Shown: piece by piece, positions 8,361 to 17,605 of the stretch | Layout: every line of letters starts with the position of its first letter | Position numbering within the stretch: the first letter of the stretch is position 1 | IMG/VR virus record: IMGVR_UViG_3300001242_000343 | Coordinates: 1 to 40,782 of that record | Reading direction: 5' to 3' (one strand) | DNA from: a virus | Length of the DNA stretch: 40,782 nucleotides | The notes under the pieces: generated by a model | Told to the model about the DNA's origin: nothing | Seen by the model: only the letters and a program-made list of their open reading frames with translations | The model's database searches: none | Made by a program: the position numbers and the translations under genes

Positions 8361-8767
8361 GCTTGAATCTTACCGGATTAGACAAAGTGTTGCAAAATCT
8401 CAATCGAGAAGTGAAAGCAATTGAAAATAGAACGCAGAAAGGATTAATGACTGCTGGTTTACTCGTAAAACGAGAAGCACAGTTGAAAACCCCTGTTGAT
8501 ATTGGAAATTTGAAGGCATCCGCTTATGTTGATCCAATTCATGACTCCATGGGGAGACTTGGTGTCGAAATTGGATATACCGCTTTTTATGCTCCTTTTG
8601 TTCATGAGGCATCTGGGAAATTGAAGGGATTACCAAGGCCAAGGCCACATAAGGGGAGATTTTGGGATCCACAGGGAAGGGCTGAACCGCAGTTTTTACG
8701 AAATGCATTATATCAAAATGCAGATAAGATTTTATCAATAATTGCCGAGGATGCAAAAATTAGATGA
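8357..8767 (+). CDS. HK97 gp10-like tail completion protein
   Basis: A 136-residue protein with the HK97-gp10 layout: MSLNLTGLDKVLQNL at the start, a helix LMTAGLLVKREAQLKTPVDIGNL (about 47-70), then the beta part IGYTAFYAPFVHEA with its Tyr-x-x-Phe-Val-His-Glu motif, and a C-terminal helix. Homologues complete the neck or tail. ATG 8357 gives a 4-nt overlap with the upstream stop; GTG 8348 is an alternative with AAGGA only 4 nt away. It overlaps the tail terminator gene by 4 nt at its end. Confidence 0.85.
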   Translation: MSLNLTGLDKVLQNLNREVKAIENRTQKGLMTAGLLVKREAQLKTPVDIGNLKASAYVDPIHDSMGRLGVEIGYTAFYAPFVHEASGKLKGLPRPRPHKGRFWDPQGRAEPQFLRNALYQNADKILSIIAEDAKIR

Positions 8768-9156
8768 ACTCAGTTGCCGAAGATATAAAAGACATTCTTG
8801 AAGATGATTCTATTGGGTCATTAGGGACTGATATTTTTATTGGTATGATGCCCGAACTTCCCGATTCTTGTATTTGTTTGTCTGATAATCAGGGATTAGG
8901 AAAACCAGAATCAAGATATGAGTGGGATTATACCGGGGTGCAGGCTTTAATTAGAGGGGTAGAAGGTGGCTATCAGGCTGTGTACGCGAAAGCCGTAGCC
9001 GTTAAGGTATCTCTCCATGGACTGGTAAATGAAACGGTAAATTCAGCGATTTATAAGATGATTCAGGCGGGCCATGATCCGCTTTACCTGGGAGTCGATA
9101 ATAAAAACCGGCCAATGTTTTCAATTAATTTTGAAATTCAAAGAACATCGGCCTAA
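8764..9156 (+). CDS. tail terminator / minor capsid-type protein
   Basis: A 130-residue protein. The opening helix MNSVAEDIKDILEDD, a strand with DIFIGMMPELPDSCICL, a long beta hairpin and the end PMFSINFEIQRTSA match the tail-terminator/minor-capsid family (DUF3168- and gp17-like), which caps the finished tail tube. Its place just before the major tail protein is the canonical one. ATGA overlap at 8764. Family membership is judged from the fold pattern and position. Confidence 0.7.
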   Translation: MNSVAEDIKDILEDDSIGSLGTDIFIGMMPELPDSCICLSDNQGLGKPESRYEWDYTGVQALIRGVEGGYQAVYAKAVAVKVSLHGLVNETVNSAIYKMIQAGHDPLYLGVDNKNRPMFSINFEIQRTSA

Positions 9157-9176
9157 CAAAACAGGAGGACAATGAT

Positions 9177-9596
9177 ATGTCTGTAAGTGCAGTTGTAAGC
9201 AAGGGGACAGTTTTTAAAAGAGGCGATGGGGCAAGCAATGAAGTGTTTGCTACCTTGACGGAAATTAATAGTGTTGGGCTGCCTTCACAGTCCCGGCCCA
9301 TGATTGATGTTACCGATCTTTCCAGTACAGCAAGAGAGTTTATCCCTGGCTTACTGGATTCTGGACAGGTAACAATCAATATGAATTTTACCCGCAATAC
9401 TTATATTGCGATGCGGGCGGATTTACTTTCTGATAGTTCGGTAAATTATCAGATTGTTTTGCCTGATGCAAGTAATACGACTATTGATTTTGCCGGGTAT
9501 GTTCAGGATATGGGCGGTAATGTTCCTGGACCGGATGAAAAGATTGCTGTTGATGTTACTTTTAAAATTACTGGCTCGATTACTGTAAGCTCTTAA
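9177..9596 (+). CDS. major tail tube protein
   Basis: A 139-residue beta-rich protein. GTVFKRGDG, FATLTEINSVGLPSQSRPMIDVTDL and EFIPGLLDSGQVTINMNF are characteristic of siphovirus major tail proteins, and the C-terminus KIAVDVTFKITGSI fits the tube fold. A strong AGGAGG lies upstream of ATG 9177, in keeping with high expression. The G/GT chaperone genes follow. No Ig-like C-terminal domain is present. Confidence 0.88.
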   Translation: MSVSAVVSKGTVFKRGDGASNEVFATLTEINSVGLPSQSRPMIDVTDLSSTAREFIPGLLDSGQVTINMNFTRNTYIAMRADLLSDSSVNYQIVLPDASNTTIDFAGYVQDMGGNVPGPDEKIAVDVTFKITGSITVSS

Positions 9597-9642
9597 TCAA
9601 TAAGGGTTTGAATTAATAACCAAGAAGTAAAGAGGAATCAAA

Positions 9643-10041
9643 ATGAAAAAAAATGAAACTGGTAAAATGGCAACTCTTCCCTTTCTTACTCGTGAGGCAA
9701 TTCTGGCCGCTGACGATCTTATTCGGGAAAGGGTGGATATCCCTGAATGGAATGGATCAATTTATGTGTCCATGATGACCGCAACCGGCAGGGATGAGTT
9801 TGAAAAAGATATGGTTATTATGAAGGAAGATGGCACCACGGAACGGAATTTGAAAAATTTCCGGGCTTCTCTTTGTGCCAGAACAATTTGTAATGAGAAA
9901 GGAAAAAGGATGTTTAATTCTGTTGATGAAATTGAGCAGCTTGGTGGGAAATCTGCTGCAGCAATTGAGCGGATTTTTACTGTTGCAATGCGCCTGAACA
10001 AAATAGGGAAACAGGATGTTGAGGAACTCACAAAAAACTAA
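9643..10041 (+). CDS. tail assembly chaperone, gpG-like
   Basis: A 132-residue protein between the major tail protein and the tape measure, as lambda gpG is. RVDIPEWNGSIYVSMMTATGRDEFE and the helical C-terminal half match tail assembly chaperones. It probably coats the tape measure during tail assembly and is absent from the virion. The last codons contain the slippery heptamer A AAA AAC (10032-10038) immediately before the TAA stop, so a fraction of ribosomes should continue as a GT fusion. Confidence 0.85.
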   Translation: MKKNETGKMATLPFLTREAILAADDLIRERVDIPEWNGSIYVSMMTATGRDEFEKDMVIMKEDGTTERNLKNFRASLCARTICNEKGKRMFNSVDEIEQLGGKSAAAIERIFTVAMRLNKIGKQDVEELTKN

Positions 10042-10084
10042 TTGCCCGGCCAGGCAGAGTTTTTGCCTTTCGCCTCTGCCTGGC
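10032..10084 (+). promoter_or_regulatory. programmed -1 ribosomal frameshift site with downstream hairpin
   Basis: The slippery heptamer A AAA AAC is at 10032-10038 in the correct phase, followed at once by the gpG stop (10039-10041). Ten nucleotides after the heptamer begins a perfect 11-bp inverted repeat, 10049-10059 with 10074-10084, with a 14-nt loop; GCCC (10044-10047) and GGGC (10088-10091) could extend it. Slippery site, spacer and stable hairpin form the classic three-part stimulator. The -1 frame is open on the far side and encodes the GT extension. Confidence 0.87.
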
Positions 10085-10388
10085 ATTGGGCTTTCCTCAC
10101 CCGGATTTTCTTTTGGCGAATTTGACGAGTGAACAAATGGCAGAGTGGAAGGCATATAGTGAGATTGAGCCATTTGGGAATAGGCATCAAGATATTGGTA
10201 TGGGGATAATTGCTTCAACAATTGCCAATTTTGCAATGCGGACAAAGAAATTGACAAAGCCGTTTACCCCTGATCAATTTATGGTGCCAACTGCATCTGA
10301 TAAGAAAAATAAAGTAAATGTTATAACGGTTAAAGATATTTTCAAATCACTTCGGGACTCCATGAAAGGAAAAAAGAAAAATGGCTAA
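10038..10388 (+). CDS. tail assembly chaperone T-extension (frameshift product C-terminal part)
   Basis: The -1 frame is open from the slippery site through to 10388, adding 116 residues to the 132 of the gpG-like protein (248 in total). The extension contains LGFPHPDFLLANLTSEQMAEWKAY and EPFG, typical of gpT-like extensions, and ends in a Lys-rich tail. There is no convincing independent start: the first possible initiators are TTG 10086 and later codons with no Shine-Dalgarno. It overlaps the tape measure start (ATG 10381) by 8 nt. It should be annotated as the second part of a programmed frameshift, not as a free gene. Confidence 0.85.
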   Translation, partial: LIARPGRVFAFRLCLALGFPHPDFLLANLTSEQMAEWKAYSEIEPFGNRHQDIGMGIIASTIANFAMRTKKLTKPFTPDQFMVPTASDKKNKVNVITVKDIFKSLRDSMKGKKKNG

Positions 10389-13300
10389 TATCGGAACATT
10401 GATGGCCCATTTGGGGGTTGATACCTCCGACTTGAAGCGCGCCGAAAAGGATTTGAAATCGTCTACCGGAGCAATGGAACGAGGATTAAATTCTTTAAAA
10501 AATACAGCAATGGGAGTATTTGCTGGATTTGGAATTGTTGAAGTGATTAAGGAACTTTATCAAACAGGAATGGAGGTTCAACGCCTTGATTATTCATTTC
10601 GCGCCATCAATGGTTCAGTTGGAGCTGCTCAACAGGAACTTGATTATGTAAGAGAAATAACAAATAAACTTGGACAAGAATTTTATTCTGTTGCTGATGC
10701 ATATCGGTCATTTTCTGCTGCTGCTAAAACATCAAATTTATCATTACAACAACAGCATGATATTTTTACATCTGTAATTGAAGCATCAACCGCATTAGGA
10801 CTTTCGACAGATCAAACAAAAGGTACATTATATGCCCTTGAACAGATGTTGTCAAAGGGTGTTGTATCAATGGAAGAGTTACGTCGGCAGTTAGGTGATA
10901 GACTTCCGGGCGCTTTTGCAATGGCTGCTGGTGCAATGGGGATGACTCAACAGAGTTTTACGAAGTTGGTTGAATCTGGACAAGTATTGTCTGATGATTT
11001 GCTTCCTAAATTGGCAAAAGCATTACATGAAAGATATGCAAAAGGTGCAATTGATGCTTCTGATAATGCGATTGCCGCATGGAAAAGATCAATAACTGCA
11101 TTTAAGGATTTTAAAAATGAGGTTGGCGAAGCAGGTGTAATGGATGCATTGACTTCTGGATTGAAGGCATCAACAGAAGCAATGAAGGCAATGACAAAAT
11201 TTTTAGGAGAAAATAGAGATGCTGTTGTATCATTGATAAATACAATTTCCACTGCAACTAAAATTTTTGCTGGTTATATCGTTGTTGCTTATGGCCCTGC
11301 TGTTCTGGCAGCTATTGGTGCTTGGATAGCATTAAAATATAAGGCAGTTGCAGCAACTGTTCAATTTCATACGCAAGTTGCTGCCGGAAATGCAGTAATG
11401 TTGAGTAGTGCTCAAGCGACTGCAATGAAAACTGCAGCCAATGTTCAAGAGTTGGCTTCTGTAGAGGCATTGGCTATTGCAAGGGTTCAACAGTCTGCTT
11501 CTGAAATAAATTCATTACGTTCAAAACTTGCCTTAATTACTGCTGAACAAAATCAGATTCAAACTTTAATTGTAGAGGGAAGGGCGACTGCTGATGTTTC
11601 AATGTTACAACAGAGATATGTCGTAACAACTCAAGAAGCTGCAATTGTACAAGCTCAATTATCTACCGCTGTAGCTAATAATTCAAGAGCACAAATTATA
11701 GCGGCAGGGGCGACTGCAAGACATGCAGAAGCAATTGTTGTTGCTGATGCAGCGGCAAAGAAGGCGACTTTTTCTTTTTTGACACTTGGCAATGCTGTAA
11801 ATATGATATTTGCTGGTTGGATTGGATATCAAATAGGCAAATATTTATATGATGAATTTGAGATTGTAAGAAAGGCTGGAGTAAATCTTGTAACGAGTTT
11901 AGATCAATCTTGGACGTATATTAAATATGGTGCGTTAATTGCCTTTGAAGGAATTAAAAGTGGATGGGATACCATTATTTATGAAATGCAATTAAAATTC
12001 AAGGAATGGATTGTTGACCTTGGAAATTTAATGGCGGCTATGCCATTTGGTGATAAGATTGGTTCTGCAATTATTAATGTTGGTAATAGTTTAAATATTT
12101 CTTCTGTAGCGGTTGATAATCATAAGGAGAAGATAAATCAACTTGTATCAGAAATGGATAAGGAAATTGTTGTAACTCGTGAAATTGCGGATGAAATGTA
12201 TAAAGAGGCTGGAGTTTATAAAAAAGTTGCTAAAGTTGTTGGTGATACAGCTGACGTAGTTAATGATTTAAATAAGGGTAATAAAAATAATGTTGATACA
12301 ACTGAAAAAGTAACAAAAGCAGCAAAAGATCATGCAAACGCACTTCAAAGGGTTGTTGATACATACCTCCCTCTTGAAAAGGAAATAAGAGACGCAAATG
12401 AAGCCGAATTGCTTTTGAAGGAAGCTCTTGGGGGGAGTGCGTCAAATGCCGATAGATTAAAAGAAGCACTTGACAATTTAACAGTATCCTCCAAACAAGC
12501 GAGATTGGCACAAGATGGTCTTACTGAATCAGTAATGGAAACAGGCATGTCTTATGATGTAATGCAATCTGATTTCCAACAAGGCCAAGATGTATTAAGG
12601 GCCGAGATTATAAATACTGATGAATTATATAAGTCCGATACAGATGAAACTGCAAAATATATTCAAGATCGTTGGGATGAAGCATATAATGGAATACAAG
12701 ATATATTGGCTGAATGGATAAAAACAGGTGAGATAAGTTTTGATTCATTCCTTAGCATGTTTAAAAATATGCTTGCCGAAATGGTTGCTGCATGGCTTAT
12801 GAATATGGGCCGGATGGCAATTGGCAATCTATTAAGTGGTTCTGGGGGGATTCTTGGAGCAATTGGTAGCTTTATTGGTGGTGGTTCAAGTGGTGGTGGC
12901 GGCGGCGGATTTGGTGGCGGTTTAGGATCGCTTGGAACTCTTTATTCTGGGTATCAATATTTAACTGGTGGAAGTTCATTACTTCCTACTTCTGCATCTG
13001 GAGTATCCGTTGGTGGTCCTGTTGGTGGCGGGGTTGGATATGCAGGAACGGTTGTGGGTTCTGCTGCTTATGAGGCTATTGCCGCTGAAATAGCGGCTCA
13101 AGCCGCCCAGGAAGCCGCGATTACTGGGATGTATGGTGGGGCATATGAGGGTGTTGTAGGTGGGATTGCTGCTGAAGAAGGTGGTAGTGCTGGATTAGGA
13201 GGGGTTAGCGGCGGGATAGGTGGTGCAGCAGTTGCCTCTGTTTTTGCTATTGGGATTTCTCTTTGGGCTGCACAGATGATGAAAGAGGACGTCCCCCCTA

Positions 13301-14268
13301 TGTCAGAATTGATGAATCAAATGGGTATTGGCCCTGATGCTTTTGCTTATGCGATGGGGGATACTTTTAAGCAGGGCATGAACCCGGTATTTGGTGGACT
13401 TGAAGCATTTATGATGGATGCTGAAAGTTCAATCCTGACTCGCTCAAAACGGCTCGGGTTGGGGATTAGAGAAACCGCAGACAGTATAAATGATATCAAT
13501 TTGCAAATGTATGACAACCAGAAAAAGATGTGGATTGATCTAGGTGGGGAGTTTAAATCATTTGAAATTCTTGCAACTACGATGGGACGGTCCACTGCTG
13601 CATCAATGATTGAAGCAAAATCAGGCGTTGTAGGACTTTCCGAAGAATTAATTAATATTACCGATGCTCAGAAAACAAGTTTGGATATTGCAATTGAATC
13701 TTTACAAAATATGGGAGTTGAGGGTGAAGAATTAACAATTATTTTTGATGAAGTAAGTAATATTATTTCTGGTGTTTCTAAAGATACTTCAAAACTTAAA
13801 TCAGAATTAAAGGGACTTGGTTTAGCAAGTGATCAAGTTGGTGTTGTTATTGAGCAATTAGGACTTGATGTGTTAGGAATAGAAGGAAGTTTTACTTCTG
13901 CATCAAGTGGTTTGCGGAATTTTGTAAATACTGTTGGAACTCTTGATTATGGCCTTACCGATCTTGAAAATGCTCTTGGTGACGTTCATAATGCAGTAAG
14001 AACGGCAGCAGATGGAATGGTAAGAATTGCAGAGGATACTGTTTATAATATTAATGATTTGCTTGCCGGTGTCGGGGATGGAGGAAATGACTATCCTTCA
14101 GGGGAAAATTACGGCTCAAATTCAAATGATAGTACAACAAGAAAAATTTCTGTTGATGTAAATGTTACTGCCTCAAAAGAGCTTGATGCTCAAATTGTGA
14201 AGATTGCTGATAATAATAGGGTTCAAGCTGATTTACGGGGGATGAAAGGTCGCCCAATGGTGTTTTAA
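10381..14268 (+). CDS. tape measure protein
   Basis: A 1295-residue protein that sets tail length and is ejected during infection. Residues 1-230 match the lambda-type tape-measure N-terminal domain, including LGVDTSDLKRAEKDL, EFYSVADAYRSFSAAAKTS and LSKGVVSMEELRRQLGDRLPGAF. Then come hydrophobic segments (near 290-320 and 465-490), coiled-coil stretches, a glycine-rich patch near 835-860 and a hydrophobic segment near 955. At roughly 1.5 angstrom per residue this predicts a tail of about 190 nm (rule-of-thumb estimate). No lysozyme or peptidase motif was seen. It overlaps the GT extension. Confidence 0.95.
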   Translation: MANIGTLMAHLGVDTSDLKRAEKDLKSSTGAMERGLNSLKNTAMGVFAGFGIVEVIKELYQTGMEVQRLDYSFRAINGSVGAAQQELDYVREITNKLGQEFYSVADAYRSFSAAAKTSNLSLQQQHDIFTSVIEASTALGLSTDQTKGTLYALEQMLSKGVVSMEELRRQLGDRLPGAFAMAAGAMGMTQQSFTKLVESGQVLSDDLLPKLAKALHERYAKGAIDASDNAIAAWKRSITAFKDFKNEVGEAGVMDALTSGLKASTEAMKAMTKFLGENRDAVVSLINTISTATKIFAGYIVVAYGPAVLAAIGAWIALKYKAVAATVQFHTQVAAGNAVMLSSAQATAMKTAANVQELASVEALAIARVQQSASEINSLRSKLALITAEQNQIQTLIVEGRATADVSMLQQRYVVTTQEAAIVQAQLSTAVANNSRAQIIAAGATARHAEAIVVADAAAKKATFSFLTLGNAVNMIFAGWIGYQIGKYLYDEFEIVRKAGVNLVTSLDQSWTYIKYGALIAFEGIKSGWDTIIYEMQLKFKEWIVDLGNLMAAMPFGDKIGSAIINVGNSLNISSVAVDNHKEKINQLVSEMDKEIVVTREIADEMYKEAGVYKKVAKVVGDTADVVNDLNKGNKNNVDTTEKVTKAAKDHANALQRVVDTYLPLEKEIRDANEAELLLKEALGGSASNADRLKEALDNLTVSSKQARLAQDGLTESVMETGMSYDVMQSDFQQGQDVLRAEIINTDELYKSDTDETAKYIQDRWDEAYNGIQDILAEWIKTGEISFDSFLSMFKNMLAEMVAAWLMNMGRMAIGNLLSGSGGILGAIGSFIGGGSSGGGGGGFGGGLGSLGTLYSGYQYLTGGSSLLPTSASGVSVGGPVGGGVGYAGTVVGSAAYEAIAAEIAAQAAQEAAITGMYGGAYEGVVGGIAAEEGGSAGLGGVSGGIGGAAVASVFAIGISLWAAQMMKEDVPPMSELMNQMGIGPDAFAYAMGDTFKQGMNPVFGGLEAFMMDAESSILTRSKRLGLGIRETADSINDINLQMYDNQKKMWIDLGGEFKSFEILATTMGRSTAASMIEAKSGVVGLSEELINITDAQKTSLDIAIESLQNMGVEGEELTIIFDEVSNIISGVSKDTSKLKSELKGLGLASDQVGVVIEQLGLDVLGIEGSFTSASSGLRNFVNTVGTLDYGLTDLENALGDVHNAVRTAADGMVRIAEDTVYNINDLLAGVGDGGNDYPSGENYGSNSNDSTTRKISVDVNVTASKELDAQIVKIADNNRVQADLRGMKGRPMVF

Positions 14269-15849
14269 ATGATACTTGTCGAATTTACAATAAATAGTGT
14301 AGTTAATCGGATTTCCGATGAATATTGCTATTTGACTCATCAATGGGTGAGGAAAATTAAGGATTTGACTCCACCTAGATATTCGATAAAATCTTATGTT
14401 GGTGGATATGTTGAACCAGAATCAGGCAAAATTGTATTATCTCCTGATTTATTTGCTTCTGATTATCCACCTCCTGTTTCTTGTGCAATATCAATTTATA
14501 TAACGGATACAACGGAAGAAGCGGCAGTATTAATGTTTTCTGGAACCGCTCATCTTGAATCAATAGGACAATCTGAAATTTCTTATGGATTGTTTGGAGA
14601 AGAATATTCATTAACTCTTTCTGAAAAAACTTATATTGATGATACATTATCAGATGTATTTGATACATATTGTGCCTCTGCTTATCTTGGGTTGACATTA
14701 AATACTACTTATGCAAGGGTAACACAGCCAAGTGTTTATAATGTTTTTGAAGAAGGTGAAATTGTAATTGATATGCTTTCCAAATTGGCGGAAGCAACAA
14801 ATCATCTTTTTTATATTAAAAATGGGACTCTTTATCTTGTAGATATGTTATTGAGTAATGGATCAGCTCTTACTCCTGGAATAAGGATTTATCCACCTGA
14901 ATATAAATATTTACCTGCATATAAACAATATACAAGTGAGGCAATAAAGAAATATAAATTGGCTGGTTCTTATGCTTATGGAACTGTTGAATCATCCGAT
15001 GTTGCAAATAGTATTGAACATTTGTATGGAAGGGTCGGGAATAATTCGGGCAATGATCAACTTTGGTTAATGCCGCAAGCATTTTTTATCGCTTATGAAG
15101 CCAATAAATATTATATGATGAAAGTTAAAGTTCGGCGGCCTGCCGGAACTGGTACTTTTGTTGCTGGATTTCTTGGTTATGCATCTGATAGAACAACAAT
15201 TGTTGACCGTAATGGTGGTACAAATTATGCTCTTGCCTGTTGGCATTGTGCTAATAATGCATCATTAGATGATGTTGATTGGACAATAAGTACTGGTTAT
15301 TCAAAGGACTGGAGCGATCCTGCTACATATATTCCTGCACCAAATATTGCTAGTCCAGGAACAATGTATGATGCAAGTTTAGGTGCAGTAATAACAGAAT
15401 ATATTAGGCCGGTATTGGTATTTAATTCGTCATCTGCCGCCGGGATAATGGATATTGATTTTGTTGCTGTCTATGAAGTTGATAGTAATGGTTTAATATT
15501 GGAAGAATTATTTTATGATGACTTTACAGAAGGGTTTAATTTTAGTTGGTATAATTATTCTGGCTCGGGTAATCGCGGAATTTATACAAGTGTGGTTGCT
15601 TCTGCTTCTGCAATGGCCACTCATCTCGGGAATAGAAAAACAATTCTTGAAAGGCCGCAGATTACATTAAAAATGGATTTACTTGCGGCAAATGTTCCTG
15701 TTCCGGGACAACCAATTACGTTTACTGATACAATGGTTCCTCCTGATAATTCAGTTGCTGGAATTGATGCTACACTTTATACAAGAAATATTTCTTTTGA
15801 TTTAGCGAATTATAAAATAATTGTTTCCGGTGATGGAGTAATAGCATGA
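14269..15849 (+). CDS. tail tip/hub protein with beta-sandwich insertion
   Basis: A 526-residue protein abutting the tape measure stop. The first ~220 residues (beta-rich, with EYSLTLSEKTYIDDTL and EGEIVIDMLSKLAEATNHLFYIKNGTLYLVDM) resemble hub or baseplate domains of siphovirus tail tips. Residues about 265-405 look like a carbohydrate-binding-type jelly roll (NKYYMMKVKVRRPAGTG and DIDFVAVYEV). A further hub-like beta segment closes the protein. The insertion may contact the host surface. The assignment comes from position and domain texture, not from a signature motif. Confidence 0.6.
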   Translation: MILVEFTINSVVNRISDEYCYLTHQWVRKIKDLTPPRYSIKSYVGGYVEPESGKIVLSPDLFASDYPPPVSCAISIYITDTTEEAAVLMFSGTAHLESIGQSEISYGLFGEEYSLTLSEKTYIDDTLSDVFDTYCASAYLGLTLNTTYARVTQPSVYNVFEEGEIVIDMLSKLAEATNHLFYIKNGTLYLVDMLLSNGSALTPGIRIYPPEYKYLPAYKQYTSEAIKKYKLAGSYAYGTVESSDVANSIEHLYGRVGNNSGNDQLWLMPQAFFIAYEANKYYMMKVKVRRPAGTGTFVAGFLGYASDRTTIVDRNGGTNYALACWHCANNASLDDVDWTISTGYSKDWSDPATYIPAPNIASPGTMYDASLGAVITEYIRPVLVFNSSSAAGIMDIDFVAVYEVDSNGLILEELFYDDFTEGFNFSWYNYSGSGNRGIYTSVVASASAMATHLGNRKTILERPQITLKMDLLAANVPVPGQPITFTDTMVPPDNSVAGIDATLYTRNISFDLANYKIIVSGDGVIA

Positions 15850-16640
15850 AAGTAATTTCTGAAAATTTAATTACGGGTGTTCTTGCTTCATCGGAAGAAA
15901 GTGCAGATTATGCTGACGAGAATTTGCTCGATGAATATCCTGGACATATTTGGAAGGGGGATACTGCTTCTGAAACTTTAACCGTGTCAATTTCTGGTTT
16001 ATGTTCAGGTTTTGCAATTTTTAATACAAATGCAGATAGTATTTCGGCTCAAATAAGTGATCCGAATTTAATTCAATGGGAAGTAGCCGTTTTATCTTCT
16101 GGTGATGATGGGGTTGAATGGGAAGCCGGTATTGAATGGTCTAGTTTTATTGTTCCTACAGAAACTATTGCTGCCCAAGACGATGAGACCGGAGCATTTA
16201 TGATTCAATGGGATCAAGTATCGGCTGATCTTGAAATAATTGTTTCTCTTGCTAATTCTGCCGGTGCTGCGGTATTTGCCGGAACTATTGTTGCTGGACT
16301 GATTTTATCTTTTGCCGGTCCTCATGGGGAAATTATGGAGGGGACAAAAGATTTGTCCTTTGTTGATGAATATAATTCTGGGGCGGTATTTGTAAAAGAT
16401 AGGGATGTTTTAAGAACATTCGACAATAGACACATAATTACAAGGGATAGTGCCTTTAATGATTTTTTATTTCTTGTAAAAAAGATTGTTAAGATGCGGC
16501 CTGCTGCTTGGCTTATTACTGATTTGAATGATTCGAGATGGCTTGTTTATGCAAGATTTACGGTTGATCCTAAAGGAAGGCACTCACCAGAACTCAATGG
16601 ATATACAGAATTGACATATCAATTAACGGAGGTAAGATAA
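15846..16640 (+). CDS. tail tip-associated protein
   Basis: A 264-residue protein that overlaps the previous gene by 4 nt (ATGA). The N-terminal part, with SSEESADYADENLLDEYPGHIWKG, resembles the discoidin-like beta sandwiches in minor tail proteins that report deviations from reference positions. The second part, HIITRDSAFNDFLFLVKKIV followed by PAAWLITDLND, resembles distal tail components. It lies between the hub and the collar fibre, so it is most likely a structural part of the tail tip. I do not recognise a named family. Confidence 0.5.
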   Translation: MKVISENLITGVLASSEESADYADENLLDEYPGHIWKGDTASETLTVSISGLCSGFAIFNTNADSISAQISDPNLIQWEVAVLSSGDDGVEWEAGIEWSSFIVPTETIAAQDDETGAFMIQWDQVSADLEIIVSLANSAGAAVFAGTIVAGLILSFAGPHGEIMEGTKDLSFVDEYNSGAVFVKDRDVLRTFDNRHIITRDSAFNDFLFLVKKIVKMRPAAWLITDLNDSRWLVYARFTVDPKGRHSPELNGYTELTYQLTEVR

Positions 16641-17572
16641 TGGCTGTTATTGTTTATTATCGGCAAGGGATTACTGGTGGTGCGGCAACTGATCTTGATG
16701 GAATTGACAGTTCAATTCTTAATGATAAGGATTTATGTATTGTTGCAAATGGAACAACATTTTATCTTTATCAATTAGATGTTGATTCGGGTGCTGCTGA
16801 AAGTTCTCCGAGTATTATTTCCCCTGATGATTCCGCTGCTGGGGATAAGCGTTGGAAACTTCAACGTCAACCTGTAGACGCCGGAATTCCTGCTGGTTCA
16901 ATTGTTCCTTGGATTGGTGGATATTTTGGGGACGGATCAAATGGAAGTTATACAGATGTTTTGCTTGGAGGAAATAGTGTTGCTTTAGCAAATGCTTATC
17001 TTAATGCGGATAATTGGTATGTTTGTAACGGCGCTGCCTTAAATACTGGAACTGGGATATTTAACGGGGCAAGTCGATATCTTCCAAATTTAACGGATTC
17101 TCGTTTTATTATGGGGGATACAACTGCTGGCAGTATTGGTGGCGCTGCTTCAAATAGCCATACCCATTCCCATAGTCATGGAATGAATAGTCATACGCAC
17201 GGATTGAATAGTCATGTTCATTCGATGCAGAGTCATACACATGTAACTCCTCCTGTTGCATTGACAATTGCTCAATTGCCAGCGCATAGTCATACAGTTC
17301 AGATGATCAATACGGTTACTTCCGGGACGATTGATAGCGCTGAATATATTTCGAATAAAGGATTAGGAGGTGTTTATACTTCTTCTTCTGCTGGTTCTGG
17401 GGCAACTCATGAACATGGTTCAACTTATGCTTCAAATTATACGAATACTGGGGCAGCAAGCGGGAATACAGCAGCAGCAACCGGAAATACAGCAGTAGAT
17501 GCAACAGCAGCAAGTTCAAATGAAAATAGGCCACTTTTTCTTTCATGTTTTTATATCATGAAGGTTGCTTAA
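16640..17572 (+). CDS. tail fibre protein with collar-like and His-rich segments
   Basis: A 310-residue protein. Residues 90-165, with AGSIVPWIGGYFGDG, WYVCNGAALN and SRYLPNLTDSRFIMGD, match phage tail collar domains. Residues 173-201 form a run of HxH motifs (see repeat at 17156-17242). The end, ENRPLFLSCFYIMKVA, is the usual C-terminus of collar-type fibres. HxH runs bind metal ions along trimeric fibre shafts in T4 gp37-like proteins (family knowledge). The protein would form a receptor-contacting fibre or tip. It overlaps the preceding gene by 1 nt (TAATG). Confidence 0.85.
   Translation: MAVIVYYRQGITGGAATDLDGIDSSILNDKDLCIVANGTTFYLYQLDVDSGAAESSPSIISPDDSAAGDKRWKLQRQPVDAGIPAGSIVPWIGGYFGDGSNGSYTDVLLGGNSVALANAYLNADNWYVCNGAALNTGTGIFNGASRYLPNLTDSRFIMGDTTAGSIGGAASNSHTHSHSHGMNSHTHGLNSHVHSMQSHTHVTPPVALTIAQLPAHSHTVQMINTVTSGTIDSAEYISNKGLGGVYTSSSAGSGATHEHGSTYASNYTNTGAASGNTAAATGNTAVDATAASSNENRPLFLSCFYIMKVA
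17156..17242 (+). repeat. His-x-His tandem coding repeat in the collar fibre
   Basis: The segment encodes about 29 residues made of the unit Ser-His-Thr/Val-His followed by Gly or Ser, Met/Leu and Asn, repeated at least four times. It is followed by a separate AHSHT further on. Such alternating histidines can chelate iron or zinc between three chains of a fibre shaft. Confidence 0.8.
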
Positions 17573-17605
17573 TTTCTTATTAACCACAATAAGGAGAAAA
17601 TTAAA

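Noticed and set aside
10086-10388. Independent gene starting at TTG 10086
   Set aside because: No ribosome site is present, and the frame is open all the way from the slippery site, so it is the frameshift extension of the tail chaperone.
10381-14268. Peptidoglycan hydrolase domain in the tape measure
   Set aside because: No lysozyme-like Glu motif, NlpC/P60 Cys-His or M23 His-x-His motif was found in the tape measure, so none is claimed.
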